From positions 1 to 64,000 of the forward strand of contig CAVVFJ010000011.1 of the NCBI GenBank assembly GCA_963747425.1: a stretch of DNA of 64,000 bases, in the 5' to 3' direction. Both the position numbers and the translations under genes were made by a program. This stretch comes from DASUPK01 sp963747425 (GTDB taxonomy: Bacteria; Actinomycetota; Thermoleophilia; Solirubrobacterales; 70-9). Positions 8,945 through 18,137 of this stretch are shown piece after piece. The number at the start of each line of letters is the position of its first letter. Position 1 is the stretch's first letter. A model generated the notes under the pieces. The model saw only the letters and a list, made by a program, of their open reading frames with translations, searched no databases and was not told the origin of the DNA.

Positions 8945-10675
8945 TGGCGACGCACAGCCGAGCAGATGGCGGGCGCCGCAAGCGCGAGGCACACCTCGCC
9001 GGGAAGCGCCGCGATCCTGGGCTCCCGCCGGGATCCGGGAGGGGAAGGTCTGGATCGCGCTGGCGGCTGCGATGGCTGCATCCGCGGCGCTTTGATCTGT
9101 GGCTCGGCCGTGGTACGAGCTTCTCGCTCGATGAGATCCGCATCTTCGACAGCAGCGCGAATCTCGACCTGAGGACGGCTTTTCACCCGTTCAACGGGCA
9201 TCTTGTCCTTACCTCGCGGCTCGCCTACGCCGCGATCCTCAATGTATTCGGGGCCGGCTATCTCCCCTTCCGCCTCCTCACGATCGCCACGGTTCTGATC
9301 ACGGCGGGGATGTTCTTCGTGTTCGCCAAGCGGCGCATCGGGCCCGTCGCCGCATTCGCTCCGACGCTGGTGCTGCTCTTCTACGGCTCGGACTCCCCTT
9401 CACGTGCTGCTGGGCAATGGATTCGACCGTCCTGCTCGCGTTGGCGGCCGGACTCGGCGCGCTGCTCGCGCTCGACCGCAGGGATTTGAAGGGTGATGTC
9501 TGCGCCTGCCTTCTGCTCTGCCTCGGCGCTCGCCACCTATTCCGTTGCGCTCCCATTCGTGGCCGGCGCCGCCGTGCTGATCCTGATCGGGAGGACCGCT
9601 GGCGCCGAGCCTGGGTGTTCCTCGTTCCCGGCGGTGCTCTACGCGGCATGGTTCCTCTGGTCTCGAAACCAGGCTGGGAGCACCGGGACACGACCCAGCT
9701 GTCGAACCTGCTGCTGGCGCCGAACTGGGCGCTCAATTCGCTGGCGAGCGTCGGGGTCGTCACTGCTCGGGCTCAACTATCCAGGCTCGGCAGCGGCTGG
9801 GGTCCCGTGATCGCGGTGGCCGCGCTCGCGTGCACTCGGCTGGAGGTTGTGGCGGGGGAACATTCCGAGGTGGCTGTGGGCGACAATGGCCGTGCCGGCA
9901 ACCCTCTGGCTCATCGCGGCTGCGGCTGCGCTCCCGCCGATTCGCGTGCCCCAGAAACCCGAGTACATGTTCCCGGCCACGATCGCCGTGCTGCTGGTCG
10001 CAGTCGAGGCGGCGCGCGGGGTGCGGCTCCAACGTCGCGGGATGACCATCCTCTACGCCGCGGCGGCGATCGGCCTGGCCACGAATATCGCCCTCCTCAG
10101 GGACGACGCGCGGCTATATCGCGACCGAGCCAGGTTGGCACGGAGCGACCTGAACGACGGCCGAGATCATTGGTCGGCACACGCGCCAGCGATTGCCGAG
10201 ACTTACCTGCCATGGCTGCCATCAGCCATCGAGATCACGAGGATTGACGCGGACCGAAGACGGGGAATTATCTTTGACGCCGTGCGGAGGTTCGGATCGC
10301 CGGCGCTGTCCGCTCGCCTCCCTGCGCGCCAGAGCGAGGCACTTCGGGACAAGGTCGACGGCATGCTCACCGAAAGTCTCGGACTGCATCTCCAGCCGAG
10401 CCCGGTGCCAGGCACTCGGTGCCGGTTGATCACGGGGAGGCTCGGACGGGAAGTGAGCTTCGAGCTGCCCCCCGGCGGCATAGTCTTGAAGGCAAGCGAG
10501 GGATCCGGGCCGGTGACACTGCGTCGTTTCGGCAGCAGCTTCACCGGTCCAAGCAGGCCAGCTGCTCCCGGGCCAGTGGACGGCGCTCTCGGTGCCGAGC
10601 GACGCGGCACCCGATCCCTGGTACGCGTCAACCCCGGCGCCGTTTGTGACGGTCTGCGGTCCTCCGCGTTTGTGA
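8944..10675 (+). CDS. GT-C-like polytopic membrane protein, tandem copy B (many frame switches)
   Basis: Second paralog, about 577 composite residues. It starts at the ATG that overlaps the copy A stop (TGATG, 8942-8946), and its own stop overlaps the copy C start in the same way (10673-10677). It has the same plan: first helix then LWLGRG, the loop FSLDEIRIFDSS with Asp-Glu, HPFNGHLVL, VLITAGMFFVFAKRR, the segment NLLLAPNWALNSLAS, and a C-terminal domain with VSFELPPGGIVLKAS. It is much closer to copy C than to copy A. From 9850 to the end one frame is open; the part 9400-9850 needs about seven frame switches, unusually many. The protein sequence between switches stays conserved, which argues against old gene decay. 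Confidence 0.65.
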
Positions 10676-12408
10676 TGTCGATGCACGCGGGGCAGGCGAC
10701 GAGCGTCACAACTCGCGGCGCACCTCGCCGAGTAGCGCGACAGGACCGGATCCCGGCCGTGATCCGGGAGCGAACCGTCTGGATCGCGTTGGCGGTTGCG
10801 ATGGCTGCATCGGCTGCGCTTGACCTGTGGCTCGGTCGGGGTACGGCTTCTCCATCGATGAGATCCGCATCTTTGACAGCAGCGCGCATCTCGACCTGGG
10901 GACCGCTTTTCGGCCCGTTCAACGGGCATCTGGTCCTCACCACGCGGCTCGTCTACGCCGCGATCCTCAACGCTATTCGGGGCCGGCTATCTCCCCTTCC
11001 GTCTCCTCACGGTCGCCACGGTCTCTGATCACGGCGGGGATCTTCTTCGTGTTCGCCAAGCGGCGCGTCGGGCCCGTCGCCGCGCTCGCCCCGACGCTGG
11101 TGCTGCTCTTCTACGGCGCGGACCCGAATCACGTGCTGCTGGGCAACGGATTCACCGTGCTGCTCCCGTTGGCGGCTGGGCTCGGCGCGCTGCTCGCGCT
11201 CGACCGCGAGGGACTTGAAGGGTGATCTCTGCGCATGCCTGCTGCTCTGCCTGGCCCTCGCCAGCTATTCCGTCGCGATCCCCTTCGTGGCCGGGGCCGC
11301 CGTGCTGATCCTGCTGCGGAGCGACCGCTGGCGCCGAGCCTGGGTGTTCCTCGTTCCGGCAGCTGCTCTACGCGGCCTGGCTCCTCTGGTCGCGAAACCA
11401 GGCCCAGGAGCACCGGGAACAGCGCTCACCTGTCCAACCTGCTGCTGGCGCCGAACTGGGCGCTCAATTCGCTGGCGACCGTCGGGTCGTCGCTGCTCGG
11501 GCTCAACTATTCCCGTTCGGCACAGGCTGGGGCCCCGTGGTCGCGGTCGGCGCGCTCGTTGCGCTCGGCTGGAGGCTGTGGCGAGGGAACATTCCGAGCT
11601 GGCTGTGGGCGGCGATGGCGGTGCCGGCGACGCTCTGGCTCATCGCGGCGGTGGCTGCGGCCCCTCCATCGCCGCCGGGTGCCCCAGAGATCCGAGTACA
11701 TCTACCCGGCCACGATCGCCGTGCTGCTCGTCGCGGTCGAGGCGGCGCGCCCGGCTGCGGCTCCAGCGTCGCGGGATGATCATCCTGTACGCCGCGGCGG
11801 CGATCGGCGTGGCCACCAACATCGCCCTCCTCAAGGACGGCGCGGTCAGTTATCGCAGCTACGACCATGTTAGCCGAGATGCCTGACCGCCGCCGAGATC
11901 GTCGGTCCAGCAACGTTCCAGCGAGTTGCCGACCAACTTCGGTGACTCTTTCTGCCATTACAGGACAGTCCGCCATTACCGGACGACTAGACGCAAACGT
12001 GGCGAATTACTTCAATGCGGTGCGGCGATTCGGATCGCCGGGGTTTTCGCTGGCCTCCTTGCGAACCCAGAACGAGCCCACTCGGGAGGCGGTCGACGGC
12101 ATCATCGCCGAGGGCCTCGGGCTGCAACTCCAACCGAGCTCCGCGCCAACGACTCCCTGCCGGTCGATCAAGGGGAGGCCCGGGCGGGCGGTGAGCTTCG
12201 AACTGCCCCCCGGAGGGGTCGTCTTGAAGGCAAGCGAGGAAACCGGGCCGCTGACACTGCGCCGCTTCGGCGGCAGCTTCACGGTCCAAGCAGGCCAGCT
12301 GATCCGCGGCGAGTGGACGGCGCTCTCGGTGCCGAGCGATTCGGCGCCCGATCCCTGGTATGCCGCGGCGACAGCCCCCACGTCAAGGTCTGTCCCCTGA
12401 CCGCTTAG
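10675..12408 (+). CDS. GT-C-like polytopic membrane protein, tandem copy C (many frame switches)
   Basis: Third paralog. The span is 1734 bases (578 codons), but several compensating frame switches are needed (near 10845, 10915, 10985, 11220, 11360, 11520, 11700, 11755, 11870 and 12385). Conserved pieces in order are WIALAVAMAASAALDLWLG, FSIDEIRIFDSS, GPFNGHLVLTTRL, ITAGIFFVFAKRR, NGFTVLLPLAAGLGALLAL, NLLLAPNWALNSLA, LWRGNIPSWLWAAM and the beta-rich C-terminus with PDPWYAAATAP. The likely end VKVCPLTA stops at TAG 12406-12408, overlapping by three bases the stop of the convergent GT2 gene. Loss of function cannot be excluded; I favour sequence error because the paralogs' protein sequence is kept. 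Confidence 0.64.
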
Positions 12409-13489
12409 CCGTTCGCGGGAACGCCTACGTCGGCATCGCCCCTCCGCGCCGGCCTCAACCACGCTTCGGATCTCGTACTGCTCGGCTCGCTGGCGAGAGC
12501 GCTCGTGGGACGTCGCTGCGATCAGCTGGCCGAGCAGGCCCAGTGTGAAGAACTGAGCGCCGACCATGATGCAGAGCACGCCGAGCAGTAGCAGGGGCCG
12601 CTCACCGATCGCCGCTCCCCCGATCTTGAGAACGGCCAGGTAGGCGCAGATCGCCGTCCCGATCGTGATCAGGGTCAACCCGATTCCACCGAAGAGGTGG
12701 AGAGGCCGCAGGCTGTAGCGGCCGAGGAAGACGACCGTGAGCAGGTCGAAGAGGCCGCGCGGGTAGCGCGCCACTCCGAACTTCGAGGTCCCGTGCACAC
12801 GGGGGCGATGCTCGACGGGAAGCTCCGCTACGCGCCACCCGCGCTGGGCGGCGAGCACCGGGACGTAGCGGTGCAGCTCACCGTAGATCTCGAGCGATCG
12901 GACGCAGTCGCCACGGTATGCCTTCAGCCCGCAATTGAAGTCGTGCAGATCGCAGGCCGGAGACGCGCGCGGTAACCCAGTTGAACAGGCGCGATGACCA
13001 TCGCTTCATGACGGGGTCGCGTCGCCGCCGCTTCCAGCCGGAGACCACGTCATAGCCTTCGTCGAGCTTCGCGATCAGGGCAGGGATCTCGGCCGGATCA
13101 TCCTGTCCGTCGGCATCCAGCGTGATCACGATCTCCCCGAAGCTGTGCTCGAATCCGGCCGTCAAGGCCGCTGATTTCCCGAAGTTCCGACGCAACCTGA
13201 CCACCCGGACACCGTCATGCTCACGCGCGTGATCCTCGAGGAGCTCACCGGTGCCGTCCGTCGAGCCGTCGTCGACGACGACGATCTCCCAGTCAAGCTC
13301 CAGCCCGGCGCATACCTGCTCGATCTCGTCGAGCAAGCCCGGCAACGCCCCGCATTCGTTATAGGCGGGGATCACCAGCGACAGCTGGGGACCGGGCGGG
13401 GAGGCCATTTCCGGGGCGCCGGCAGGATCGGGATCGCCGACCACCCGGGCCTGAGACTCAGGCGAATGGCGAGCAACTTGAGGGCTCAT
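12405..13489 (-). CDS. GT2 polyprenyl-phosphate sugar transferase (DPM1/GtrB-like), composite
   Basis: A family 2 glycosyltransferase that would put a sugar from a nucleotide donor onto polyprenyl phosphate. Its GT-A domain shows LSLVIPAYNECGAL, the VVVDDGSTDGT motif, FGKSAALTAGF and the metal site LDADGQDDPAE. The C-terminal part (HRPRVHGTSKFG, then two hydrophobic helices about 12530-12740) is typical of GtrB/DPM1 proteins. A frame switch near 12950 joins the parts, and another near 12455 would give the end DADVGVPANG with stop TAA at 12405-12407. The ATG at 13489 has no ribosome site, but TACTTT lies 7 bases upstream, so the message may be leaderless. Product could be the donor for the convergent GT-C genes (inference). 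Confidence 0.8.
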
Positions 13490-13550
13490 CCGGACGCAAA
13501 GTAGCGGACCGCGCGGGGTCGCCGCGAGAGCCAAGACCGGCGACCTGGCT

Positions 13551-13976
13551 CTACAGCGAGGCCGCCTCGGCGGGATCGCCCCGCTCGCCCTCGTCCTCCC
13601 AGTCGGCGGCCTTGCCGAGGCTGGCCCCCTTCACGACCTTGAGGCCGAGCATCGCGCACTTCATCCGCGTCGCCGAGATGTCGATCCCGAGCAGGTCGAG
13701 CACGAAGTCCTTGGGCAGCGCGAGGATCTCCTCCCGCGTCATGCCCTCCAGCTCGTCGGTGAGCAGTGAGGTTGCGGCCGTGGAGATCGCGCAGCCCTGG
13801 CCCTCGAAAGCGACCTCGGAGATCTTGCCGTCCTCGCCGAGCTTCAGGAAGACGTGCTGCTCGTCGCCGCAGAACGGGTTGTTGTCCTCGAACTCCAGGT
13901 CGTAGTCGTCGAGTCGGCCGAAGTGGTGGGGCCGCTTGTAGTGCTCGAGGATCTGGTCTCGGTAGAGCTCGTCCAT
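13551..13976 (-). CDS. sufU: SufU iron-sulfur cluster scaffold / sulfur acceptor
   Basis: A 141-residue IscU-like protein that accepts sulfur from SufS during iron-sulfur cluster assembly. The ligand residues of the family are present: Cys36 and Asp38 in NNPFCGDEQ, Cys62 in GQGCAIS, and Cys107 in TRMKCAML. The insertion before the last cysteine, typical of SufU rather than IscU, is present (residues about 75-105). It is the last gene of the Rrf2-sufC-sufS-sufU operon, 13 bases after sufS. The C-terminal acidic tail (WEDEGERGDPAE) is also common in actinobacterial SufU. No frame damage. Confidence 0.95.
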   Translation of the reverse strand: MDELYRDQILEHYKRPHHFGRLDDYDLEFEDNNPFCGDEQHVFLKLGEDGKISEVAFEGQGCAISTAATSLLTDELEGMTREEILALPKDFVLDLLGIDISATRMKCAMLGLKVVKGASLGKAADWEDEGERGDPAEAASL

Positions 13977-13989
13977 TGCCTAACCGTAG

Positions 13990-15246
13990 CTAGAGCTCGA
14001 AGACGCGCCGGGCGTCGAGCAGACCGTCGACCAGCGCGTCGACCTCGGCGCGCGTGTTGTAGACGGCGAAGCTCGCCCGAGTCGTGGCCGGCACGCCGAG
14101 CCTTTGCATGAGCACCTGGGCGCAGTGATGGCCCGCTCTCACCGCCACGCCGTGACGGTCGAGGATCTCCGAGACGTCGTGGGCGTGCACGCCCTCCATG
14201 TCGAACGAGATGATTCCGCCGCGATGATCGCCGGCGGATGGGCCGAAGATGGTCAGACCCGGCACCTCGGCCACCCGCTCGAGTGCGTAGGAGGTCAGCT
14301 CCGCCTCGGCGGCGTGAACGGCGGGCAACCCGAGGTCCTGGAGCCACCGGACGGCCTCGCCGAAGCCCACCGCCTCGCCGATTGCCGGCGTGCCGCCCTC
14401 GAACTTCGCCGGCAGGTCGGCCCAGGTGATCAGCTCCTTCGAGACCTTGCGGATCATCGATCCGCCCCCGATGAACGGCGGCATCTCCTCGAGCAGCTGA
14501 CGGCGGCCGAAGAGCGCGCCGATCCCGGTGGGCCCGTACATCTTGTGCGCGGTGATGGCGTAGAAGTCGGCTCCGAGCTCGGCCATGTCGAGCTCGAGCT
14601 TGGGCCCGGCCTGAGCGCCGTCGACGACGAGCAGGGCGCCGGCCTCATGCGCCATCCGGCCGATCTCGCGAACCGGGTTGATCGTGCCGAGCACGTTCGA
14701 GACGTGGGCGACGCAGACGAGCTTCGGGCCGCGCTCCAGCAGGCCGGCAAAGGCGTCCATGTCGAGCGTGCCATCGTCGGTGATCGGCGCCCAGTCCAGG
14801 TGGGCTCCCGTCTCCTGGGCCACCTGGTACCAGGGGACGACGTTCGAATGGTGCTCCATCTCGGTGACCACGATCCGGTCGCCGGCCGAGAGGTTGGTCC
14901 GGCCCCACGAGTAGGCGACCAGGTTGAGCGCCTCCGTCGCGTTGCGGACGAAGATCAGCTCGCGGCGGTCCGCCCCGATGTGCGAGGCGACCGTGCCGCG
15001 GGCCTCCTCGTACAGCGCCGTGGCCTCCTCGGAGAGCGTGTGGACGCCGCGGTGGACGTTTGCGTTGTGCTCGCGCCAGTAGCGGTCCAGGGCGTCGAGC
15101 ACAGCGAGCGGCTTCTGAGCCGTGGCGCCGTTGTCGAGGTAGGCGAGCGGCTCGCCGTGGATCCTCCGGGCGAGGATCGGGAACTCGGCTCGGATCTCCT
15201 CGAGCGAGCGGGGGAGGGCGGGCGCTGTCGTGGCAGTCGGCTCCAT
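13990..15246 (-). CDS. sufS: SufS cysteine desulfurase
   Basis: PLP enzyme of 418 residues that takes sulfur from cysteine, forming alanine, and passes it to SufU. The PLP lysine is Lys235 in ITAHKMYGPTGIG. The cofactor contacts HVSNVLGTINP and VVDGAQAGP are in place, and the persulfide cysteine is Cys375 in RAGHHCAQ, the class II (SufS/CsdA) pattern. Length and motifs match the family. Start is ATG 15246, with GGGAG close upstream, 17 bases after the sufC stop. In this neighbourhood it could also feed the rhodanese proteins near 18.6-20.3 kb, but that is inference. Confidence 0.96.
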   Translation of the reverse strand: MEPTATTAPALPRSLEEIRAEFPILARRIHGEPLAYLDNGATAQKPLAVLDALDRYWREHNANVHRGVHTLSEEATALYEEARGTVASHIGADRRELIFVRNATEALNLVAYSWGRTNLSAGDRIVVTEMEHHSNVVPWYQVAQETGAHLDWAPITDDGTLDMDAFAGLLERGPKLVCVAHVSNVLGTINPVREIGRMAHEAGALLVVDGAQAGPKLELDMAELGADFYAITAHKMYGPTGIGALFGRRQLLEEMPPFIGGGSMIRKVSKELITWADLPAKFEGGTPAIGEAVGFGEAVRWLQDLGLPAVHAAEAELTSYALERVAEVPGLTIFGPSAGDHRGGIISFDMEGVHAHDVSEILDRHGVAVRAGHHCAQVLMQRLGVPATTRASFAVYNTRAEVDALVDGLLDARRVFEL

Positions 15247-15263
15247 GCTCCCGCGTGGGCGGC

Positions 15264-16031
15264 CTACGCCGCCGCGGCCTCCACCTCGTCCTTGATCCAG
15301 CCGTAGCCCTTCTCCTCGAGCTGCTCGACGAGCTCGGGACCGCCCTCCTTGACGATCCGTCCGTCGTAGAGCACGTGCACGCCGTCCGGCTTGATCAGGT
15401 GCAGGATCCGCTGGTAGTGGGTGATGATCAGGACGCCCATTCCGGGCCCGGCGAACTTGTTGACGCCCTTCGCGACGACTTGCAGAGCGTCGATGTCGAG
15501 CCCGGAGTCGGTCTCGTCGAGGACGGCCATGTCCGGCTGCAGCATCGCGAGCTGGAGGATCTCCATCCGCTTCTTCTCGCCGCCGGAGAAGCCCTCGTTC
15601 AGGTAGCGCGAGGAGAAGTCCTTGGGGATGTTGGTCAGCGCCATCGCCTCCTCGGTCTCCTTGCGGAAGTCCTTCAACTTCACCGGCTCCTCGCCCGCGC
15701 CCTCGCGATGCGCGTTGACCGCCATGCGCAGGTACTTGGCGACGGTGACGCCGGGGATCGCGACCGGGTACTGGAACGCCATGAAGAGGCCCATGCGGGA
15801 GCGCTCGTCCGGCGAGGCCTCCGTGATGTCCTCTCCCTTGAAGGTGATCGTCCCGTCGGTGACCTCCAGGCTCGGGTGACCCATGATCGCGTTGGCGAGG
15901 GTGGACTTGCCTGAGCCGTTCGGCCCCATCAGGGCGTGGATGCTCCCCTTCTCGACGTCGAGGCTGACCCCCTTGAGGATCTCCTTGCCCTCGGCGGTCA
16001 CGTGCAGGTTGCGGATCTCGAGCTCTGCCAA
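15264..16031 (-). CDS. sufC: SufC ABC-type ATPase
   Basis: ATPase of the SUF system, normally in a SufBC2D complex that builds iron-sulfur clusters. It shows Walker A GPNGSGKST (residues 36-44), the signature FSGGEKKRMEILQL and Walker B AVLDETDSGLD, with 255 residues, standard for SufC. I start it at TTG 16029-16031 because AGGAGT lies seven bases upstream and the protein then begins AELEIRNLHV; longer readings run into the regulator gene. The usual partners sufB and sufD are not between the regulator and sufC, where many actinobacteria keep them, nor elsewhere in the window. Confidence 0.95.
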   Translation of the reverse strand: MAELEIRNLHVTAEGKEILKGVSLDVEKGSIHALMGPNGSGKSTLANAIMGHPSLEVTDGTITFKGEDITEASPDERSRMGLFMAFQYPVAIPGVTVAKYLRMAVNAHREGAGEEPVKLKDFRKETEEAMALTNIPKDFSSRYLNEGFSGGEKKRMEILQLAMLQPDMAVLDETDSGLDIDALQVVAKGVNKFAGPGMGVLIITHYQRILHLIKPDGVHVLYDGRIVKEGGPELVEQLEEKGYGWIKDEVEAAAA

Positions 16032-16062
16032 TTGGGACTCCTGGTTCGGTTGTGAGTTGTCG

Positions 16063-16542
16063 CTACGCCGCGCTGACCGCGGCGGTCTTGGAAGCGGGCT
16101 CGGGCGCGTGCTGATCGGAGAACTCGACCAGCTCTGCGAGAGTCGTGCCGGCGAGCGCCTTGGTGACGCCGCCCTGTACCCGCGTCCAGAGAAGCTTGGT
16201 GGCGCATGCCCGATCGCCGTCGCTCTCATGCGAGCAGGAGACCTTGCCCTCGGCATCGAGCTCGAAGCACTCCATCGGGGCGATCGCTCCTTCCAGCGCC
16301 TCGACCACCTCGAGCATCTCGATCTCGTCCGCGGGCCGCCCGAGGCGGTATCCGCCGTGGGCGCCGCGCTGGCTCTCGACCAAACCCGCCTTGCGCAGCT
16401 TGGCGACCAGGTGCTCGAGATAGGAGAGTGGGAGGCGCTCCGACTCGGCGACGGCGCTCAGTGCCACCGGGACGCCCTCCTCCTGGCGGCCGAGCTCGAC
16501 CATCAGGCGCACTCCATATTCGGCTCGGGTGGAAAACAGCAT
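16063..16542 (-). CDS. Rrf2-family regulator of the suf operon
   Basis: A 159-residue winged-helix repressor, first gene of the suf operon and its probable autoregulator. The DNA-binding part is MLFSTRAEYGVRLMVEL through LVESQRGAHGGYRLGRP (the RGAHGGY wing is diagnostic). Three cysteines, Cys92, Cys103 and Cys113, fall in the region where IscR-type members bind an iron-sulfur cluster, so it probably senses cluster supply; spacing differs from IscR of E. coli. It lies 31 bases upstream of sufC. The C-terminal tail is Ala-rich and variable. Confidence 0.9.
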   Translation of the reverse strand: MLFSTRAEYGVRLMVELGRQEEGVPVALSAVAESERLPLSYLEHLVAKLRKAGLVESQRGAHGGYRLGRPADEIEMLEVVEALEGAIAPMECFELDAEGKVSCSHESDGDRACATKLLWTRVQGGVTKALAGTTLAELVEFSDQHAPEPASKTAAVSAA

Positions 16543-16590
16543 CGCCAGGAAATCCTAGCGGAATGGTCGGTTATGGCCGGACCGATTCAC

Positions 16591-17058
16591 CTAGGTCGCG
16601 AGTTCCCTCGAGCGGGCGACCACGCCGCGCAGGACATCCCGGAAGGCCGCGTAGTCGCGGCCGCCGATCACCGCCGCGTGGCGGGCCTCGATCTCCGCCA
16701 CGATCTCGTCGCCCCGCTGCAGCTGCTTCAGCCCGCGCTGAGTGGGAACGACGAGCTTGGCGCGCCGGTCAGCCGGGTCGGGTCGCCGCTCGACGTAGCC
16801 CAGCTCCTCGAGCTCGTCCACCAGGCGGCCCACGATCTGCTTGTGGCGTCCCGAGAGGCCGGCCAGCTCGGTCGCCCGGACCCCGTCCTCGTCGAGATAC
16901 GCCAGCACCGCCCAGTGGCGTGGGTTGAGATCGTCGTATCCCTCGGAGGCGAGCCGGGAGAAGAGCTCCTCCTGCAGCGAGTAGCTCAGCTGGCTCGCCA
17001 GAACTCCCAGGTCGGGGTTCCATTCCTGGCGCTCCCTGCGTCTCTTGGTGGTAGTCAC
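16591..17058 (-). CDS. MarR-family transcriptional regulator
   Basis: Winged-helix regulator of about 155 residues. The recognition region GVRATELAGLSGRHKQIVGR, the wing LGYVERRPDPADRRAKLV and the closing dimer helix are clear. I start it at GTG 17058 (VTTTKRRRERQ), which gives the normal length; longer readings extend into the promoter of the divergent protease gene. No ribosome site is visible, so it may be leaderless. It shares a 124-base intergenic region with the M48 protease gene, which makes that protease a likely target. The ligand is unknown. Confidence 0.85.
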   Translation of the reverse strand: MTTTKRRRERQEWNPDLGVLASQLSYSLQEELFSRLASEGYDDLNPRHWAVLAYLDEDGVRATELAGLSGRHKQIVGRLVDELEELGYVERRPDPADRRAKLVVPTQRGLKQLQRGDEIVAEIEARHAAVIGGRDYAAFRDVLRGVVARSRELAT

Positions 17059-17131
17059 GAATCCAAGAAAGTAGCAATATGTGATGGTTCCGGTTCGTGA
17101 TGAGGCCTTATCGCCCGTTGAGGCTCCTCCG

Positions 17132-17137
17132 TATACT
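17132..17137 (+). promoter_or_regulatory. Likely -10 box (TATACT) for the M48 protease gene
   Basis: TATACT matches the sigma-70-type -10 consensus closely and lies 45 bases before ATG 17183 in the divergent region between the MarR and protease genes. A weak -35 (TTATCG) lies 18 bases upstream. Confidence 0.55.
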
Positions 17138-17182
17138 CGAGCCCAGACCACTTTCACCTCCCGAGAAGGAGATCTTTCGGAG

Positions 17183-18043
17183 ATGACAACCACCGGACGT
17201 TCCAACTGGCAGGCAACCCTCAAGACGGTGATCCTGCTCTCAGTCCTCGGCGGCATCCTGGTCGGCGCCGGATACCTGATCGGCGGCCCCTCGACCGCCC
17301 TCGTCTTCCTCTTCATCGCGGTCCTCATCAACATGGGCAGCTGGTTCTTCAGCGACCGGATCGCGCTGGCCGCCGCCAGGGCGAAGCCGGTCTCAGAGGA
17401 GGAGGACCCGCGTCTGTATCAGATGGTCCGCGACCTGACGACGCGCGCCGGGCTCCCGATGCCGAGGCTCTACGTGATCCCGCAGGAACAGCCGAATGCC
17501 TTCGCGACGGGCCGCAATCCGAAGCACTCCGCGGTCGCGGTGACCGCCGGGATCCGCAAGCTCCTCACGGAGGACGAGCTGCGGGGCGTGCTCGCGCACG
17601 AGCTCGGACACGTGCGAAACCACGACATCCTGCTGACCTCCGTGGTCGCAACGATCGCGTCCGCCATCACTTGGATCGGCTACATGGTGCTCTGGATCGG
17701 GGGCGATGACAATTCGCCCCTCGGGATCATCGGCCCGCTTCTGCTCTGGATACTCGCCCCGATCTCCGCGGCGATCATCCAGATGGCGATCTCGCGCCAG
17801 CGCGAGTTCTCGGCCGATGCGACCGGCGCGGAGATCTGCGGCAATCCGGAGTCGCTGGCCTCGGCGCTGCTGCGCCTGGAGTCGGGCGCCCAGGCGGTGC
17901 CGATGCAGGTCAACCAGGCGACCGAGCCGCTCTACATCGTCAAGCCGTTCAAGGGCGGCGGCATCGCCTCCCTCTTCTCGACGCATCCGCCGATCGAGGA
18001 GCGGGTGCGCCGGCTCCGCCAGATGCGGCCGACCATCGGTTAG
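17183..18043 (+). CDS. HtpX-like M48 zinc metalloprotease
   Basis: Membrane protease of 286 residues that probably degrades misfolded membrane proteins. Two N-terminal helices (residues 13-34 and 37-56) precede the catalytic site HELGH (His139, Glu140, His143); the third zinc ligand is the Glu of REFSADATGAE. Two further helices lie between them, as in HtpX. The start ATG 17183 has GAAGGAG and CGGAG upstream. A divergent MarR gene probably regulates it, and a TATACT -10 box lies at 17132. No frame damage. A housekeeping quality-control role is known for the family; the substrate here is not known. Confidence 0.93.
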   Translation: MTTTGRSNWQATLKTVILLSVLGGILVGAGYLIGGPSTALVFLFIAVLINMGSWFFSDRIALAAARAKPVSEEEDPRLYQMVRDLTTRAGLPMPRLYVIPQEQPNAFATGRNPKHSAVAVTAGIRKLLTEDELRGVLAHELGHVRNHDILLTSVVATIASAITWIGYMVLWIGGDDNSPLGIIGPLLLWILAPISAAIIQMAISRQREFSADATGAEICGNPESLASALLRLESGAQAVPMQVNQATEPLYIVKPFKGGGIASLFSTHPPIEERVRRLRQMRPTIG

Positions 18044-18059
18044 CGGCTGCCAGGCCGCT
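18042..18059 (+). terminator. Possible hairpin terminator after the protease gene
   Basis: AGCGGC and GCCGCT form a six-base stem with loop TGCCAG, beginning inside the protease stop codon. A second small hairpin (GGGC-GAA-GCCC) lies just downstream. There is no T run, so it is only a candidate. Confidence 0.3.
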
Positions 18060-18137
18060 CGACCTTGGAGCGAAGGGCGAAGCCCGTAGCGACTTGTGTG
18101 GGGCGGCCGCTTGCAGCCGCGATCTGATGGCGAAGCA

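Larger units (their letters stand above)
7227..12408 (+). repeat. Three tandem gene-length repeats, unit about 1.72-1.73 kb
   Basis: The three membrane-protein genes form head-to-tail repeats with no spacer, joined by TGATG stop/start overlaps. Copies B and C share long near-identical DNA; the stretch coding for NLLLAPNWALNSLA lies at about 9710 and again at about 11440, a shift of about 1730 bases. Copy A is more diverged. Confidence 0.8.

Noticed and set aside
9400..9850. Programmed ribosomal frameshifting in the tandem genes
   Set aside because: Too many switches of both directions within 450 bases and no slippery-site pattern; errors are far simpler.
14104..15306. 400-codon + strand open frame opposite sufS
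   Set aside because: SufS on the other strand has all its catalytic residues; the shadow has none.
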